DNA of 64,000 nucleotides from CAVWCW01 sp963753615 (GCA_963753615.1 CAVWCW010000016.1:124001-188000); one strand, 5' to 3'. Shown: positions 9,917 through 19,147, counted from the stretch's first letter. Notes: generated by a model from the sequence alone, not told the origin. Made by a program: numbers and translations.

Positions 9917-11131
9917 TCAGTGCGCGGCCCATTCAACCGAATTGAGATCGATACCTTCTTTGAACATGTCCCACAGGGGAGAGAGCTCGCGCAACCGCTC
10001 CACCTGTGTTCGCACCTTCTCGATCACAAGATCCACCTCCTCAGCAGTGCTGAAACGGCCGAAGGTGAAGCGGATCGAGCTGTGGGCCAGTTCGTCTTCC
10101 CGGCCCAGGGCCCGCAGCACATAGCTCGGTTCCAGGCTCGCCGAGGTGCAGGCCGAGCCGGAGGAAACGGCCATGTCCTTGAGCGCCATGATCAGGCTCT
10201 CACCCTCGACGAAGGCGAAGCTGACGTTCAGGTTACCGGCGATGCGCTGCTCCAGGTCCCCGTTCAGGTAGACCTCCTCCATGTCCTTGATGCCGTCCCA
10301 AAGCCGGTTGCGCAGGCCCAGGATACGCTCGTTCTCGGTCGCCATTTCCTCCCGGGCCAGGCGAAACGCCTCGCCCATGCCGACGATCTGGTGGGTCGGC
10401 AGCGTGCCCGAGCGCAGGCCGCGCTCGTGACCACCGCCATGCATCTGGGCCTCGAGGCGCACCCGCGGCTTGCGCCGAACGAAGAGGGCGCCGATGCCTT
10501 TGGGCCCGTAAATCTTGTGGGCGGAAAAGGACATCAGGTCGACCTTGATCTCCTGCAGGTCGATCGGGACCTTGCCGGGACTCTGCGCGGCATCGACATG
10601 GAACAGGATCTTGCGCTCGCGGGTGATCTCGCCGATTGCCGCGAGGTCCTGTATCACGCCGATCTCATTGTTGACATGCATGATCGAGACCAAAATGGTG
10701 TCGTCGCGCAAGGCCGCTTGGAGCTTGCCCAAATCGATCAGGCCGCTCGGTTCCGGGTCGAGATAAGTCACCTCGAAACCCTCCCGCTCGAGTTGCCGGC
10801 AGGTGTCCAGCACCGCCTTGTGCTCGGTCTTGCAGGTCACGATGTGCTTGCCCTTCTTGTGATAAAAGTGGGCCGCACCCTTGATCGCCAGGTTGTCCGA
10901 CTCGGTGGCCCCGGAGGTCCAGATGATCTCTTTCGGGTCCGCATTCACCAGTTCCGCGACCTGTTTACGGGCCTCTTCCACCTGCTTTTCCGCATCCCAG
11001 CCAAAGGGATGGGAACGCGAGGCCGGGTTGCCGAACGTGCCATCGGGCGTCAGGCAGGCGCACATCTTTTCCGCCACCCGCGGGTCTACCGGGGTGGTCG
11101 CCGAATAGTCGAGATAGATCGGTAACTTCAT
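9917..11131 (-). CDS. iscS: Cysteine desulfurase IscS
   Basis: This 404-residue PLP enzyme converts cysteine to alanine and carries the persulfide to IscU, TusA, ThiI and other acceptors. The PLP lysine is in SFSAHKIYGPKG and the persulfide cysteine in SSGSACTSASLEPSYVL. The N-terminus MKLPIYLDYSATTPVDPRV is canonical. It lies between iscR and iscU. Besides cluster assembly it supplies sulfur for tRNA thiolation, so it is a central housekeeping enzyme. Confidence 0.96.
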   Translation of the reverse strand: MKLPIYLDYSATTPVDPRVAEKMCACLTPDGTFGNPASRSHPFGWDAEKQVEEARKQVAELVNADPKEIIWTSGATESDNLAIKGAAHFYHKKGKHIVTCKTEHKAVLDTCRQLEREGFEVTYLDPEPSGLIDLGKLQAALRDDTILVSIMHVNNEIGVIQDLAAIGEITRERKILFHVDAAQSPGKVPIDLQEIKVDLMSFSAHKIYGPKGIGALFVRRKPRVRLEAQMHGGGHERGLRSGTLPTHQIVGMGEAFRLAREEMATENERILGLRNRLWDGIKDMEEVYLNGDLEQRIAGNLNVSFAFVEGESLIMALKDMAVSSGSACTSASLEPSYVLRALGREDELAHSSIRFTFGRFSTAEEVDLVIEKVRTQVERLRELSPLWDMFKEGIDLNSVEWAAH

Positions 11132-11165
11132 CGAAGGCTCCGATGTTTCAGTAAAAGCACGTCAT

Positions 11166-11651
11166 TCACAGCCCGGCCGTGGAAGCCTGAGGTTCGAGAG
11201 ACACCGGCTCGCCACAGCCTCCGTCTTGCCGATCGGCTACCTCTTTTACCCCCCTGCGACTCATCAGTTCCTGCAGGCTGATCCTGTTCAGATAGTCATA
11301 AATGCGGTCGCTGAGGTCGCGCCACAAGTCGTGCGTGAGACAGCGCTGGTTGTTCTGGCAATTGTGGGCGCCCCCGCAGCGGGTGGTGTCCACTTTCTCG
11401 TCCACCGCAGTGATAACCTGGGCGACGAAGATCTCACCGGCGTCGCGGGCCAGACTGTAGCCCCCGCCCGGGCCGCGCACGCTCGATACCAGGTGCTCTT
11501 TGCGCAGCCGCGAGAACAGCTGCTCCAGGTACGAAAGGGAAATGCCCTGACGCTGAGCGATATCGGACAGGGTAATCGGGCCCTTGCCCTGATGCAGGGC
11601 CAGATCCAGCATTGCGGTGACGGCATAGCGTCCCTTAGTAGTCAGCTTCAC
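11166..11651 (-). CDS. iscR: Rrf2-family transcriptional regulator IscR
   Basis: This 161-residue winged-helix regulator binds a [2Fe-2S] cluster and represses the isc operon when cluster supply is sufficient. The start MKLTTKGRYAVTAMLDLALHQG is canonical. The ligand set Cys-x5-Cys-x5-Cys-x2-His is visible in RCGGAHNCQNNQRCLTHDLW. A sequence matching the type 1 IscR operator overlaps its own promoter just upstream, which implies autoregulation. It is the first gene of the isc transcript; cysE lies upstream on the same strand. Confidence 0.95.
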   Translation of the reverse strand: MKLTTKGRYAVTAMLDLALHQGKGPITLSDIAQRQGISLSYLEQLFSRLRKEHLVSSVRGPGGGYSLARDAGEIFVAQVITAVDEKVDTTRCGGAHNCQNNQRCLTHDLWRDLSDRIYDYLNRISLQELMSRRGVKEVADRQDGGCGEPVSLEPQASTAGL

Positions 11652-11683
11652 GTGCCAGGCTCCGGTTAATATTTTCAGTCGCT

Positions 11684-11715
11684 AATATACAATGTAGAGT
11701 AAAATAGTCAACTAT
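11684..11715 (-). promoter_or_regulatory. iscR promoter with type 1 IscR operator
   Basis: On the minus strand a -35 TTGACT (11711-11706) and a -10 TATATT (11689-11684) are separated by 16 bases. The 26 bases 11715-11690 read ATAGTTGACTATTTTACTC and onward, which closely follows the type 1 IscR motif known from E. coli iscR. The operator covers the -35 element and spacer, as in autorepressed isc operons. Confidence 0.75.
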
Positions 11716-11736
11716 TTTGGACCCGCTCTCGGACCA

Positions 11737-12552
11737 TCAAGTCGACTTCAAATGCTCCGGGACATCTTCCGTGTCGGCCAGGGCCTCGCGCGCAGCCAGT
11801 TCCGCGGAGGAGACGATTTCGCAGGATCCAAGGTCCGGCATTCGTTCGTCCACGGGCGCGTCCAGGCCGATCGACTTCAGCGCCTCGCACATGGACTGCA
11901 TCTTGCCGTCCATGACATGGATGTGGTCGAGCATGCAGTTGATGGCGTGGGCCACCGGGTCGGGGGCGTCACGGGTGGCGCCGTAGGCGTCGAAGCCGAT
12001 CTTGCGCGCCATCGCCTCTCGATTGGCTTCACGGTCGCCGCCCTCGTTGATCATGCGCCCGGGCACGCCCACCACGGTGCACCCTGCCGGAACCTCCTTG
12101 ACCACCACCGCATTGGAGCCGATGCGCACGCCGTCGCCGAGCTCGATCGGCCCCAGCACCTTGGCGCCCGCCCCCACTACCACGTCGTTGCCCAGCGTGG
12201 GATGGCGCTTGCCCTTGTTCCAGCTGGTGCCGCCCAGGGTCACACCGTGATACAGGGTGCAATCATCCCCGATGACCGCGGTCTCTCCGATCACTACCCC
12301 CATACCGTGGTCGATGAAGAAGCGGCGCCCGATCTTTGCCCCGGGGTGGATCTCGATTCCCGTAAACCACCGGGCCAGGTTCGACAGCAGTCGCGCCAGC
12401 CAGCACAGCCTGCGATTCCAAAGCCAATGGGACACCCGGTGCATCAGCACCGCCTGGATCCCCGGGTACAGGGTCAGGACCTCGAAACTATTGCGGGCGG
12501 CGGGGTCGCGCTCGAAGACGCAGGCGACATCTTCTCTGATTCGTTCGAACAT
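11737..12552 (-). CDS. cysE: Serine O-acetyltransferase CysE
   Basis: This 271-residue enzyme makes O-acetylserine from serine and acetyl-CoA, the first step of cysteine synthesis. The N-terminal helical domain (VLTLYPGIQAVLMHRVSHWLW) is followed by left-handed beta-helix hexapeptide repeats (EIHPGAKIGRRFFIDHGMGVVIGETA, GDGVRIGSNAVVVKEVPAG). The catalytic His/Asp region FIDHGMGVVIGE is intact. In many proteobacteria cysE lies just upstream of iscR, which couples cysteine supply to desulfurase use. The two genes here are separated by 85 bases containing the iscR promoter. Confidence 0.93.
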   Translation of the reverse strand: MFERIREDVACVFERDPAARNSFEVLTLYPGIQAVLMHRVSHWLWNRRLCWLARLLSNLARWFTGIEIHPGAKIGRRFFIDHGMGVVIGETAVIGDDCTLYHGVTLGGTSWNKGKRHPTLGNDVVVGAGAKVLGPIELGDGVRIGSNAVVVKEVPAGCTVVGVPGRMINEGGDREANREAMARKIGFDAYGATRDAPDPVAHAINCMLDHIHVMDGKMQSMCEALKSIGLDAPVDERMPDLGSCEIVSSAELAAREALADTEDVPEHLKST

Positions 12553-12745
12553 GGGCTTCCGTAAGCAATAACCCGACGATTATCTCGGGTATTCTATCAA
12601 ATTCGGGGACAACATCACGAATCCGGTAACTTTCTAATTATCCGTTATTTCCGAGTGTTTTACTAGGGCTTTTTTGCCCCGCTACAGCTCAAGAGGGTGA
12701 CGCTGGACCCCTGCAGCGGCCGGGTCCCGCTCCGCCGAGATCAGG

Positions 12746-13483
12746 CTATTCGCCGGAGCGGCGCTGGAACTTGCGGCCCTGGGCGGCGCTGAGGATGCCG
12801 CGCAGGATATTCAGCTCCTCGGGGTCGGGGCGGGCGCGGGCGAACAGCCGGCGCAGCCTCCGCTGCAGCTTGTCGGATTGGCCCGGGGTGGCGAAGCGGA
12901 TGTCTACCAGGGCCTGCTGCAAGTGGTCGAAGAAGCCCTCCATGGCGTCCGCCGGCGCCACCGGGCGGGGCGGCTCCTCGCCTTCCTGGGCGCCGGACTC
13001 CAGTTGCGCCATGCGGATTTCGTAGGCCAGCACCTGCACCGCCTGGGAGAGGTTGAGCGAGCTGAAATCCGGGTTGGCAGGGATATGCACCAGGTGGCTG
13101 CAACGGTCCAGTTCCCGGTTGCTGAGGCCGGAGCTCTCGCGCCCGAACAGCAGCGCCACCGGGCCACTCGCAGCCTCCGCCAGCAGGCGTTCGGCACAGG
13201 CGCGAGGATCGAGTTCGGGCCAGCTCACGCTGCGCAGCCGGGCGCTGGCCCCCACCACCAGGCGGCAGCCGGCCAGGGCCTCGTCGAGCTCGGCACAGAC
13301 CCGGGCCCGGGCCAGCAGGTCGTCGGCTCCAGAGGCCCGGGCGGTGGCTTCGGCGCTGGGAAACTCCTTGGGGGCAACCAGCCAAAGGCTATCCAGGCCC
13401 ATGTTCTTCATGGCCCGGGCGGCGGCGCCGATATTGCCGGCGTGCGTAGTGCCAATCAGGACGATGCGGAGGTTCTCGCTCAT
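12746..13483 (-). CDS. trmJ: tRNA (cytidine/uridine-2'-O-)-methyltransferase TrmJ
   Basis: This SPOUT-superfamily enzyme methylates the ribose of residue 32 in several tRNAs. The N-terminus MSENLRIVLIGTTHAGNIGAA and LWLVAPKEFPS are typical. The SAM-binding trefoil-knot motifs appear as VALLFGRESSGLSNREL and IPANPDFSSLNLSQAVQVLAYE. The length is 245 residues. The ATG at 13483 is preferred over the in-frame ATG three codons upstream because it matches the family start. The gene is divergent from suhB, as is common in gammaproteobacteria. Confidence 0.92.
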   Translation of the reverse strand: MSENLRIVLIGTTHAGNIGAAARAMKNMGLDSLWLVAPKEFPSAEATARASGADDLLARARVCAELDEALAGCRLVVGASARLRSVSWPELDPRACAERLLAEAASGPVALLFGRESSGLSNRELDRCSHLVHIPANPDFSSLNLSQAVQVLAYEIRMAQLESGAQEGEEPPRPVAPADAMEGFFDHLQQALVDIRFATPGQSDKLQRRLRRLFARARPDPEELNILRGILSAAQGRKFQRRSGE

Positions 13484-13561
13484 GGCGCGCAAGGGTACCG
13501 CAAGCGCCGGACAGGGAAAACCGCTTTATCGGGGTCCATGCTTGAGGTATCTTTGCCGCCC

Positions 13562-14359
13562 ATGCATCCGATGGTGAATATCGCAATCCGTGCCGCCCGC
13601 AGTGCCGGCAGCGTGCTGCTGCGCTACTACGAACACACCGACACCCTGAACGTCACCGCCAAGGGGCGCAACGAGTTCGTCAGCGAGGTGGACCGCAGCG
13701 CCGAGCGCACCATTATCGAAATACTGCGCAGCAAGTATCCGGACCATGGCATACTGGCCGAAGAAAGCGGCAGCCAGGCGGGCGACGAGTACCAGTGGAT
13801 CATCGATCCGCTGGACGGCACCACCAATTACCTGCATGGTTTCCCCCAGTTCTCCATTTCCATCGCCCTCAAGCACCGCGGGCGCCTGGAGCACGGTCTG
13901 GTCTACGACCCGCTGCGCGAGGAAATGTTCACCGCCAGCCGGGGCGCCGGGGCCCAGGTCAATGACCGCAAGCTGCGGGTGACCGCCCGCAAGGGGCTGG
14001 AGGGGGCGCTGCTCGGCACCGGATTCCCGTACCGGGATCACCGTCACCTCGACGCCTACTTGGGGATGTTCCGGGCCCTGCTGCAGGATACCGCCGGCAT
14101 CCGCCGGCCGGGCTCGGCGGCCCTGGACCTGGCCTACGTGGCGGCCGGGCGCCTGGACGGCTTCTGGGAACTGGGGCTCGCGCCCTGGGACATCGCCGCC
14201 GGGGTGCTGTTGGTGCGCGAGGCCGGCGGCATGGTGACCGATATCGCCGGCGGCGAGCGCTATCTCGAAAGCGGCAATCTGATCGCCGGCGGGATCAAGG
14301 TGCACCACGCCATGCTGCGGGCGATTCGCCCCACCCTGCCAAGCGAACTGCGCAACTGA
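13562..14359 (+). CDS. suhB: Inositol-1-monophosphatase family protein SuhB
   Basis: This 265-residue Mg-dependent phosphatase also acts as a structural partner of the Nus/rRNA antitermination complex in E. coli. Metal-binding motifs are clear: ILAEESG near residue 68, IDPLDGTTNYLHGFPQ near 85, and LAPWDIAAGVLLVREAGG near 210. The start MHPMVNIAIRAARSAGS matches the family. An in-frame ATG eight codons upstream is possible. It is divergent from trmJ and is followed by a short GC-rich hairpin without a T-run (about 14357-14377). Confidence 0.93.
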   Translation: MHPMVNIAIRAARSAGSVLLRYYEHTDTLNVTAKGRNEFVSEVDRSAERTIIEILRSKYPDHGILAEESGSQAGDEYQWIIDPLDGTTNYLHGFPQFSISIALKHRGRLEHGLVYDPLREEMFTASRGAGAQVNDRKLRVTARKGLEGALLGTGFPYRDHRHLDAYLGMFRALLQDTAGIRRPGSAALDLAYVAAGRLDGFWELGLAPWDIAAGVLLVREAGGMVTDIAGGERYLESGNLIAGGIKVHHAMLRAIRPTLPSELRN

Positions 14360-14477
14360 CCCGAGCGCTGGGTCAGGTCGTACAGCGCCGGTCCGCTCGC
14401 GAGCGACCGCCTCTGCATCGCTAACGCTGACCCGAAATCGCCGCGCAGGGCCGGCGGCCATACCTGCTGCGCCCGGG

Positions 14478-15422
14478 TCAGGGCGATTCCTGCCCTTCGA
14501 CCCCCTCCCCCTCTTTCTCCGGCGGCAGCAGGTCTTCCTTGCTAACGCCTAGCATCACCAGGGCGGTGCTGGCCACATAGACCGAGGAGTAGGTACCGAC
14601 CACCACCCCGAGGATCAGTGCCAGGGCGAAGCCGTGGATGATCTCGCCGCCGACTAAGAACAGGGCCAGCAGCACCATCAGCGTCGTGCTCGAGGTCACC
14701 AGGGTACGCGACAGGGTTTGGCTCAACGATCGATTGATGATCTCGATCGTGCTTCCCTTGCGCATCTTGCGGAAATTCTCCCGGATGCGGTCGTAGACCA
14801 CGATGGTGTCGTTCAGGGAGTACCCGATCACCGCCAGCACCGCCGCCAGCACGGGCAGGTCGAACTCGATCTGGAACAGCGAGAACACGCCGATGGTGAT
14901 CAACACGTCGTGCACCAGGGCGATTACCGCCCCCACGGCGAAGCGGTACTCGAAGCGCAGGGCCACGTAGACCAGGATGCCGAACAGGGCGTAAAGCATG
15001 GCCAGGCCGCCGTCCTCGGTCAGCTCATCGCCGACCTGGGGGCCCACGAATTCGACCCGGCGCAGCTCCACTGCGCTTTCGGCTGCCTGCTCTAGAGCCT
15101 GGAAGGCATGATTGCTGAGTTCAGCTGGGGCGATTTCCTCGTGCGGCGCCAGGCGCACCAGTACATCGCGGGAGGTGCCGAAATGCTGCACCATCGCGGC
15201 GTCGAAATCTGCCGCGGCCAGGGCCTCGCGCACCGGGGCCAGTTCCACCGGCTCCTCGTATCCGACCTCGACCAGGGTGCCGCCGGTGAAGTCGATACCG
15301 AGATTGAGCCGCATTGTGGCCATCGAAATCAGAGACACTGCGATCAGCGCCAGGGATAACGAGATGGCCAGCTTGCGCTTGCCCAGAAAGTCGTAGGTGA
15401 AGTCTTGCTTGAACAGATCCAT
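14478..15422 (-). CDS. secF: Protein translocase subunit SecF
   Basis: This 314-residue inner-membrane protein forms a complex with SecD and YajC that uses the proton-motive force to help complete protein export through SecYEG. It has the expected N-terminal membrane segment (KLAISLSLALIAVSLISMATM), the FTGGTLVEV periplasmic entry, and the five-helix SecDF core with the conserved VIGYSLNDTIVVYDRIREN stretch. It lies 31 bases after secD at the end of the queA-tgt-yajC-secD-secF group. Confidence 0.95.
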   Translation of the reverse strand: MDLFKQDFTYDFLGKRKLAISLSLALIAVSLISMATMRLNLGIDFTGGTLVEVGYEEPVELAPVREALAAADFDAAMVQHFGTSRDVLVRLAPHEEIAPAELSNHAFQALEQAAESAVELRRVEFVGPQVGDELTEDGGLAMLYALFGILVYVALRFEYRFAVGAVIALVHDVLITIGVFSLFQIEFDLPVLAAVLAVIGYSLNDTIVVYDRIRENFRKMRKGSTIEIINRSLSQTLSRTLVTSSTTLMVLLALFLVGGEIIHGFALALILGVVVGTYSSVYVASTALVMLGVSKEDLLPPEKEGEGVEGQESP

Positions 15423-15453
15423 AGCCGTTGCTCGCCTGCGCGGAGGACCGCGC

Positions 15454-17307
15454 TCAGATCGCCAGTTTCGCCACCCGCTTGCGGCCGTAGATCAGGTTGA
15501 CTACGGCGCGGGTGCCGACAATGGCGGTAAACATGGAGGTCAGGATGCCGATGAACAGGGTCACCGCGAAACCCTTGATCGGGCCCGTGCCGAAACTGAA
15601 CAGCACCACCGCCGCGATCAGGGTGGTGATATTGGCATCGACGATGGTGGAGAAGGCCTTTTCGTAGCCGGCGCTGATACTGGCCTGGGGCGAGCTGCCG
15701 TTGCGGATCTCCTCGCGGATGCGCTCGAAGATCAGCACATTGGCGTCCACCGCCATGCCGACGGTGAGCACGATGCCGGCGATACCGGGCAGGGTCAGTG
15801 TGGCCTGAAGCAGCGACAGCACCGCAACGATCAGCACCAGGTTGAGCACCAGGGCCATGTCCGCCACCAGCCCGAACACCTTGTAGTACCAGGCCATGAA
15901 CAGGATCACCAGGGCCAGGCCGATCAGCACCGACTCGAACCCCTGATCGATATTGTCCTGACCCAGGCTCGGACCGATGGTGCGCTCCTCGACGATATCG
16001 ATGGGGGCGGCCAGAGCGCCGGCGCGCAGCAGCAGAGCCAGATCGTGGGCCTCGTCGGTGCTGTCGAGGCCGGTGGTCTGGAAGCGGCGGCCAAAGGGTT
16101 CGAGGATATTGGCGACGCTGATCACCTCTTCGACCAGTTGCTTACGCTTGACCGGCTCGCCGTCCACCATCCGGGTAACGGTGCGGTTCTCGATGAACAC
16201 CACCGCCATCGGCTTGCCGACGTTCTCGATCGTCATATTGCGCATGCGCCGGGCGCCCTGCCCGTCCAGGCTGACGAACACCGCCGGAGAACCGCTGCGC
16301 TGGTCGAGGCCGGAGGAGGCGTCGGTAATCTGGTTGCCGGTAACGATCACCCGCTTCTTGAGCAGGATCGGTTGGCCGTCGCGCTCTTTGTAAAGCTTGG
16401 AGCCCGGCGGCACCCTGCCGTCGAGGGCGTCTTGCACGCTGTGCTCGGTGTCCACCAGGCGGTACTCCAGGGTCGCCGTGGCGCCGAGGATCTCCTTGAG
16501 CTTGCCGGGATCCTGGGCCCCAGGCAGCTGCACCACGATGCGGCGGTCGCCCTGCTGCTGGATTAGGGGCTCGGCCACGCCCAGCGCGTTGACGCGATTG
16601 CGCAGGGTGGTGATGTTCTGGTCCAGGGCGAACTTCTTGACTTCGCGCTGCTCGGCCGGCGGCAGGGCGGCCGTGAGGTAAAAGTCGCCCCCCTCCTCGC
16701 TGGTGTCCAATATCAGGCTGGAGAATTGGTCGTTGACCACCTCCTCGGCCCGCTCCAACTCCGCAGCGTCGCGGAACTTGATCGAGATCCTGCCGGCCTC
16801 GCGGCCAACCGTCACGTAGCGCACCTTGTTCTTGCGCAGCTCGCCGCGGATGTCGTCCGTGTAGCGCTCCAAGGCCTGCTCCAGGGCCGCATCCATGTCG
16901 ACATCGATCAGCACGTGAATGCCGCCGCGCAGATCCAGACCCAGGTACATGGGCTCGGCGTCCAAGGTCCGCAGCCAACCCGGCAGATCGGGGGCCAGGG
17001 TCAGTGCCTGGTTGAGATTGTCGCCCAGGGTCAGAGCCAACACGTCCTTGGCCTTGAGCTGGTCCTCGGAGTTTCGCAGGCGAAGGAGCAGACGATCGTC
17101 CCTTTGCTCCACCCCTTTGAAGTCGACGCCGGCCTCGCGCAGGGCCGATTCGACCTTCGCCACGGTGCCCGCATCCACCGCTTCCAGGCGGGTGCCGGTG
17201 ATTTCGATCGAGGGGTCCTGATCGAACACATTGGGCAGCGCATACAGGGCGCCGAACAGCAGCACCAGGACCACGAGCAGGTTCTTCCAGAGGGGATATT
17301 GGTTCAT
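15454..17307 (-). CDS. secD: Protein translocase subunit SecD
   Basis: This 617-residue inner-membrane protein has a large periplasmic P1 domain between the first membrane helix (NLLVVLVLLFGALYALPNVF) and the C-terminal RND-like helices. Signature stretches are YLGLDLRGGIHVLIDVDMDA, the Gly-rich LPGAQDPGKLKEILG, and GMAVDANVLIFERIREE. It works with SecF and YajC in the Sec export pathway. It is in the usual yajC-secD-secF order and no disruption is seen. Confidence 0.95.
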   Translation of the reverse strand: MNQYPLWKNLLVVLVLLFGALYALPNVFDQDPSIEITGTRLEAVDAGTVAKVESALREAGVDFKGVEQRDDRLLLRLRNSEDQLKAKDVLALTLGDNLNQALTLAPDLPGWLRTLDAEPMYLGLDLRGGIHVLIDVDMDAALEQALERYTDDIRGELRKNKVRYVTVGREAGRISIKFRDAAELERAEEVVNDQFSSLILDTSEEGGDFYLTAALPPAEQREVKKFALDQNITTLRNRVNALGVAEPLIQQQGDRRIVVQLPGAQDPGKLKEILGATATLEYRLVDTEHSVQDALDGRVPPGSKLYKERDGQPILLKKRVIVTGNQITDASSGLDQRSGSPAVFVSLDGQGARRMRNMTIENVGKPMAVVFIENRTVTRMVDGEPVKRKQLVEEVISVANILEPFGRRFQTTGLDSTDEAHDLALLLRAGALAAPIDIVEERTIGPSLGQDNIDQGFESVLIGLALVILFMAWYYKVFGLVADMALVLNLVLIVAVLSLLQATLTLPGIAGIVLTVGMAVDANVLIFERIREEIRNGSSPQASISAGYEKAFSTIVDANITTLIAAVVLFSFGTGPIKGFAVTLFIGILTSMFTAIVGTRAVVNLIYGRKRVAKLAI

Positions 17308-17371
17308 CTTTTGACTCTTTGGGGGGCGGGCGGCGTTGGACCTTCCGGCGAGGAAGGTCCGGGACGCGGGC

Positions 17372-17704
17372 TCAAAGCTCCTTCAGGGAGCCTTTTGGCA
17401 GCACCGCGCCCACCGCTTGGCGGCGGATCTTGACCTGCACCCCTTCGGCTACCTCGATCAAGGCAAAGTTATCGCCCAGATCGATGATCTTTCCCAGGAT
17501 GCCGCTCTCGGTAGCGACCTCGTCGCCCTTGCTGAGGCTGGAGACCAGCTTCTGGTGCTCCTTCTGGCGCTTCATCTGGGGCCGGATCATAAAGAAGTAG
17601 AGAATAATGACCAGGCCGATCGGAAACAAAAGACTTTCCAGGCCAGCCTGGGACGCGGCCGCGGCCGGGGCCTGGGCCAGGGCATCGGAAATAAAAAAGC
17701 TCAT
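17372..17704 (-). CDS. yajC: Sec translocon accessory protein YajC
   Basis: This 110-residue protein has one membrane segment (LLFPIGLVIILYFFMIRPQMKR) followed by a small cytoplasmic domain with the conserved LSKGDEVATESGILGKI. YajC associates with SecD-SecF. An alanine-rich extension precedes the membrane segment (DALAQAPAAAASQ). It sits 64 bases before secD and about 90 bases after tgt. Confidence 0.93.
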   Translation of the reverse strand: MSFFISDALAQAPAAAASQAGLESLLFPIGLVIILYFFMIRPQMKRQKEHQKLVSSLSKGDEVATESGILGKIIDLGDNFALIEVAEGVQVKIRRQAVGAVLPKGSLKEL

Positions 17705-17794
17705 ACTGTGTTCACCCGTGACAAAACTAGCCGCAATGCGGCGACAAAACCGCGAAGCGGCGGATTATGCCATAGTTGAGGCAAAGATACAGGC

Positions 17795-18916
17795 TCAGCC
17801 CCCGCTTGCCGACGGCACCGGGGCTGAGCGCAACGCATAGAACTCGTGCACGAAGGCTTCCAGCCGCCCCTCCTCGATGGCCCCGCGCAGGCCGCGCATG
17901 AGTTGGTGGTAATAGCTCAGGTTGTGGATGGTGTTCAGGCGCGCACCCAGGATCTCGTTGCACTTGTCCAGGTGCCGCAGGTAGCTGCGGCTGTAGTTGC
18001 GGCAGGTATAGCAACTGCAAAGGGGGTCCACTGGGCCCTCGTCCAAGCGGTGGCCGGCGTTGCGGATCCGCACCACGCCCTGATGGGTGAACAGATGACC
18101 GTTGCGGGCATTGCGAGTGGGCATCACGCAGTCGAACATGTCGATGCCCCGGCGTACCGCCTCGACGATGTCCTCCGGCGTGCCCACCCCCATTAAGTAG
18201 CGGGGCCGGTCGCTCGGCAGGCGCGCGGAGAGAAAGTCGAGGATGCGCCAGCGTTCAGCCGGCGGCTCCCCCACCGACAGCCCCCCCACCGCATAGCCGT
18301 CGAAGCCGATCTGTTTCAGCCCCTGCAGTGAGGCTGCACGCAGTTCCGGGTAGACCCCGCCCTGGACAATGCCGAACAGCGCCGAGGGGCTGTCGCCGTG
18401 GGCCAGGCGGCTGCGCTCGGCCCAGCGCAGCGACAACTCCATGGAGGCCCGGGCCTCGGCTTCGCTGGCCGGATAGGGGGTGCACTCGTCGAAGATCATG
18501 ACGATGTCCGAGCCCAGTTCGCGCTGCACCCGCATCGACTCCTCCGGCCCCATAAAGACCTTGCCGCCGTCCACGGGCGAGCGAAAGGTCACCCCGGCCT
18601 CCTCGATCTTGCGCATTTTGCCCAGGCTGAACACCTGAAAACCGCCGGAATCGGTGAGGATCGGCCGTTCCCAGTGCATAAAGCCGTGCAGGCTGCCGTG
18701 GCGGCCGATCACCTCGGTGCCCGGACGCAGCATGAGGTGAAAGGTATTTCCCAGGATGATCTCGGCCCCCAGCCCCTCCAACTCCTCCGGGGTCATGGCC
18801 TTGACGCTGCCGTAGGTCCCCACCGGCATGAAAGCCGGCGTCTCGATACGCCCCCGCGGGAATTCCAGGCGCCCGCGACGGGCTCGGCCATCGCCTTCTA
18901 AGACATTGAATTCCAA
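17795..18916 (-). CDS. tgt: tRNA-guanine(34) transglycosylase
   Basis: This 373-residue enzyme exchanges guanine 34 for preQ1 in tRNAs with GUN anticodons during queuosine synthesis. Motifs include LTDSGGFQVFSLGKMRKI with the catalytic-pocket Asp, the GGLSVGEPP loop, the MGVGTPEDI segment and the zinc site (CSCYTCRNYSRSYLRHL). It lies downstream of queA, which acts at the next step of the same pathway. A candidate antisense small RNA and its terminator lie in the 230-base gap between them. Confidence 0.95.
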   Translation of the reverse strand: MEFNVLEGDGRARRGRLEFPRGRIETPAFMPVGTYGSVKAMTPEELEGLGAEIILGNTFHLMLRPGTEVIGRHGSLHGFMHWERPILTDSGGFQVFSLGKMRKIEEAGVTFRSPVDGGKVFMGPEESMRVQRELGSDIVMIFDECTPYPASEAEARASMELSLRWAERSRLAHGDSPSALFGIVQGGVYPELRAASLQGLKQIGFDGYAVGGLSVGEPPAERWRILDFLSARLPSDRPRYLMGVGTPEDIVEAVRRGIDMFDCVMPTRNARNGHLFTHQGVVRIRNAGHRLDEGPVDPLCSCYTCRNYSRSYLRHLDKCNEILGARLNTIHNLSYYHQLMRGLRGAIEEGRLEAFVHEFYALRSAPVPSASGG

Positions 18917-19028
18917 TATAAACCCACTCTTTGCACGCCCTTTCTGTCAAACCTGTAGCCGCCCTTGACGGCTTCCCATGAAAAGAAGGCGGTTGACAAA
19001 CGGCCAAGTTTATTAGATTATGATTATG

Positions 19029-19119
19029 TACTGAATCTCCTCGTGATTTTCGGTACATACTCCTCCATCCTCCTTTGGTGGAACTTTAGGCGCGGCATCC
19101 CCTGCCGCGCTTTTTTTTT
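19029..19119 (+). ncRNA. Candidate small RNA with CUCC repeats, antisense in the queA-tgt gap
   Basis: A plus-strand TTGACA (18993-18998) is followed by AT-rich -10 candidates (GATTAT 19016-19021 at 17 bases, or TATGAT 19019-19024 at 20 bases). A perfect GC stem (GCGCGGCA TCCCC TGCCGCGC, about 19091-19110) with nine T residues ends the unit. The predicted transcript is about 90 bases and has no convincing ORF. It contains CTCCTC, CTCCTCC and ATCCTCC, which are complementary to Shine-Dalgarno sequences. It lies antisense between queA and tgt. The promoter-terminator architecture is seen directly; the regulatory role is inferred. Confidence 0.5.
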
Positions 19120-19147
19120 GCCTGGGCCCCGACCGGCCCGCTCAGGC

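Noticed and set aside
9485..11125. 546-codon plus-strand open frame opposite iscU-iscS
   Set aside because: Antisense shadow; it spans two real genes and their gap.
14357..14377. Terminator after suhB
   Set aside because: A CTGACCC...GGGTCAG hairpin is present but no T-run follows, so I could not call it a terminator.
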